This document shows positions 62,975-64,000 of a stretch of DNA of 64,000 nt, one piece after another. The notes under the pieces were generated by a model. It searched no databases. It was given only the letters and a program-made list of their open reading frames with translations, and had not been told where the DNA came from. This DNA comes from Solidesulfovibrio carbinoliphilus subsp. oakridgensis. Its GTDB lineage: Bacteria > Desulfobacterota > Desulfovibrionia > Desulfovibrionales > Desulfovibrionaceae. Positions within the stretch are counted from its first letter, which is position 1, and the number at the start of each line of letters is the position of its first letter. The stretch is taken from positions 3,930,125-3,994,124 of the forward strand of contig NZ_CM001368.1 in NCBI RefSeq assembly GCF_000177215.2, in the 5' to 3' direction. The position numbers and the translations under genes are program-made.

Positions 62975-63460
62975 ATGACCCGCGCACAAGCCTTCGGAAA
63001 AATTTACGCCATCATCGAAAAAATCACCGCCGGCCGCGTCAAAAACGCCGAAGCATTCTTCCCGGCCCCGGCTATATTCCTGGGCACCTACGCCCGGCAG
63101 TACATGGAGGCGGGAGAGCCCGGACTTGACCTCTGGGGCGAGGCCATGGAGGCCCTGGAGGCCAGCGATTTAACCAAGCCCCTCCTCCTGGCCGAGCAAG
63201 GTGATTTTTGGATCGGGTACTATGCCGCCAAGCACGCGTTGCGCCTGCCCGGGAAGAGCCTGAGCACCAAGGAGACGGCAAAAATCCTCGGCATCGACGC
63301 TGCCACGGTCAGGCAGCAACTCGCGGCCGGGCGGTTCCCCGGGGCGACGAAATTCGGGCGGGACTGGCAAATCCCGTCCGGAGCCGTGGCCGAGTACCGG
63401 ACGAAAAGCGCGAGGCAGGGGACGGTGGACGATGTTGACAGGGACGTGCCTGCCGAGTAG
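62975..63460 (+). CDS. excisionase-like HTH protein with extra N-terminal domain
   Basis: The 161 residues have a C-terminal MerR/excisionase-type HTH (about 95-145: LSTKETAKILGIDAATVRQQLAAGRFPGATKFGRDWQIPSGAVAEYR in parts), with the typical 'FPGA.kfGr.W.IP' wing. The N-terminal about 75 residues (MTRAQAFGKIYAIIEKITAGRV...) are helical; the QAFGKIYAIIEKI stretch faintly recalls the helical C-terminal domain of Cas8c (Csd1). Last gene of the early operon, ended by a terminator. It may be a directionality or copy-control factor. Confidence 0.7.
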   Translation: MTRAQAFGKIYAIIEKITAGRVKNAEAFFPAPAIFLGTYARQYMEAGEPGLDLWGEAMEALEASDLTKPLLLAEQGDFWIGYYAAKHALRLPGKSLSTKETAKILGIDAATVRQQLAAGRFPGATKFGRDWQIPSGAVAEYRTKSARQGTVDDVDRDVPAE

Positions 63461-63464
63461 CAAC

Positions 63465-63490
63465 GCCCCGCTTCGGCGGGGCTTCTTTTT
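63465..63490 (+). terminator. terminator of the early operon
   Basis: GCCCCGC-TTCG-GCGGGGC followed by TTCTTTTT. It lies four bases past the excisionase-like stop and touches the stop of the convergent leftward gene. Confidence 0.9.
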
Positions 63491-63686
63491 ACTGCCTCAC
63501 CCTGCGCCCCTGCTGCTCCACCCGCCGCTGCTTGGCCCACTCCACAAGCTCGTCATACACGGCTCGCCAGACCCCGTCCTCCTTCCAGGCCGGCAACCCC
63601 CCGTGCGCGACCAAGGCCGGGATGGTCTCCCGGCCGTAGCCTATCTCCTCGCTGATTCGCTTGGCACTTTTGACAATTACCGGCAT
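63489..63686 (-). CDS. small phage HTH-like protein
   Basis: The 65 residues (MPVIVKSAKRISEEIGYGRETIPALVAHGGLPAWKEDGVWRAVYDELVEW in parts) look like a small excisionase- or MerR-like DNA-binding protein (helix-turn-helix then 'GGLPAWkedGvWra' wing). It is convergent with the early operon and continues a leftward chain from beyond the window. Role inferred. Confidence 0.65.
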   Translation of the reverse strand: MPVIVKSAKRISEEIGYGRETIPALVAHGGLPAWKEDGVWRAVYDELVEWAKQRRVEQQGRRVRQ

Positions 63687-63702
63687 ACACTCCCCCGTCC
63701 GG

Positions 63703-64000
63703 CTACGCCGGCACCTGCTTGATTGTCCACTTTCCGCCCTTCCACTGCGCCCACGTAAACCGCACCTCCGGGAACCGCTGCGCCGCCCACTTGACCTTGA
63801 TGCGGCTGTCTTCCCACACCATTTTGCCCTTGACCTCATGCACCTCGGTCAGCCCGTTGGCGAGGACCACCCACCAGTCCGGCGTGTACCGGCAATCCCG
63901 GGCCAACTCGAACGTCTTCCCCTCGAACTCGCACCCCACAATCTCCCCGGTCAGGATGCGCGGGAGGAGGTAGGTCTCGTGGTAGCGGCGCTCGGTCAGG
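63703..64000 (-). CDS. DUF1064 phage nuclease-like protein, 5' end outside the window
   Basis: The frame is open to the right edge: before the GTG at 63939 it reads ...LTERRYHETYLLPRILTGEIV, which fits the family start (TExrYxxxLxxLxxxGEI). The visible part has the hallmark YTPDWWVV...EVHEVKGKMVWEDSRIKVKWAAQRFP (parts). DUF1064 proteins are endonuclease-like (restriction/Holliday-junction fold: D...EVKG). The true start lies beyond position 64000. Confidence 0.85.
   Translation of the reverse strand, partial: LTERRYHETYLLPRILTGEIVGCEFEGKTFELARDCRYTPDWWVVLANGLTEVHEVKGKMVWEDSRIKVKWAAQRFPEVRFTWAQWKGGKWTIKQVPA

Larger units (their letters stand above)
23814..64000. mobile_element. siphovirus-type prophage, right end beyond the window
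   Basis: From the tRNA-Asp scar to the window edge nearly every gene is phage-like. Present are TerS/TerL, HK97-type protease, capsid and portal, connectors, tail tube, G/G-T chaperones, tape measure, tail fibres, lysis genes and early genes. No sheath or Mu-type genes are seen, so the virion should have a long non-contractile tail. Head and tail genes look intact, so the prophage may be functional. Integrase, repressor and most replication genes are not in view. Two islands of mostly opposite-strand genes (35.9-39.8 kb and 47.9-54.4 kb) interrupt the late operon. Confidence 0.93.

Overview
The window looks like a piece of a GC-rich, motile, anaerobic delta-proteobacterial chromosome. My best guess is the Desulfovibrio/Solidesulfovibrio group, inferred from gene style, very high GC, tandem chemoreceptors and the look of the surface protein; no taxonomic marker was compared. 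The left third (1-23.8 kb) is host core DNA. It holds the 3' part of 23S rRNA and 5S rRNA, purD-purE, three tandem methyl-accepting chemotaxis proteins, uvrA, a Cys-rich U32-peptidase-like protein, a small Pro-rich lipoprotein, a complete preQ0/preQ1 gene set (queF divergent from queD-queE-queC), and a 1136-residue repeat surface protein with five near-identical 333-bp tandem repeats.

At 23814-23860 lies only the 3' part of a tRNA-Asp(GTC) gene on the minus strand, followed by its old terminator on the host side. This is an attachment-site scar. From here to the right edge the window is one siphovirus-type prophage. Its integrase, its repressor and the intact tRNA-Asp should lie beyond 64 kb. 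The structural genes run leftward: endolysin/Rz1-like/holin and a few nucleic-acid genes, TerS/TerL, HK97-type protease, capsid and portal, connectors, tail tube, tail chaperones G and G-T (joined by a visible A AAA AAC slippery site), a 2222-residue tape measure, a baseplate-like protein and tail fibres. An early region (61.9-63.5 kb) runs rightward from a good sigma-70 promoter.

Two islands of mostly rightward 'moron' genes interrupt the late operon: island A (35.9-39.8 kb, between tape measure and the gp10-like gene) and island B (47.9-54.4 kb, between capsid protease and terminase). The islands share parts. Each has a membrane/zinc-ribbon protein, preceded in B (and at the head of the operon in A) by an RNA hairpin element that can mask the ribosome-binding site. 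Each also has a module made of a fused terminator-promoter block, a palindromic operator, a small ribbon-helix-helix protein and a large phage regulator. The two large regulators carry different N-terminal domains (Rha in A, Bro-N in B) on the same C-terminal domain. Island B also carries a three-gene HTH/coiled-coil/ParB-sulfiredoxin operon, an exported thermonuclease and several tiny membrane proteins. These islands are the least explained and most interesting part of the window. A second notable point is that the phage tape measure ends in repeats resembling those at the start of the host surface protein a few kilobases away.
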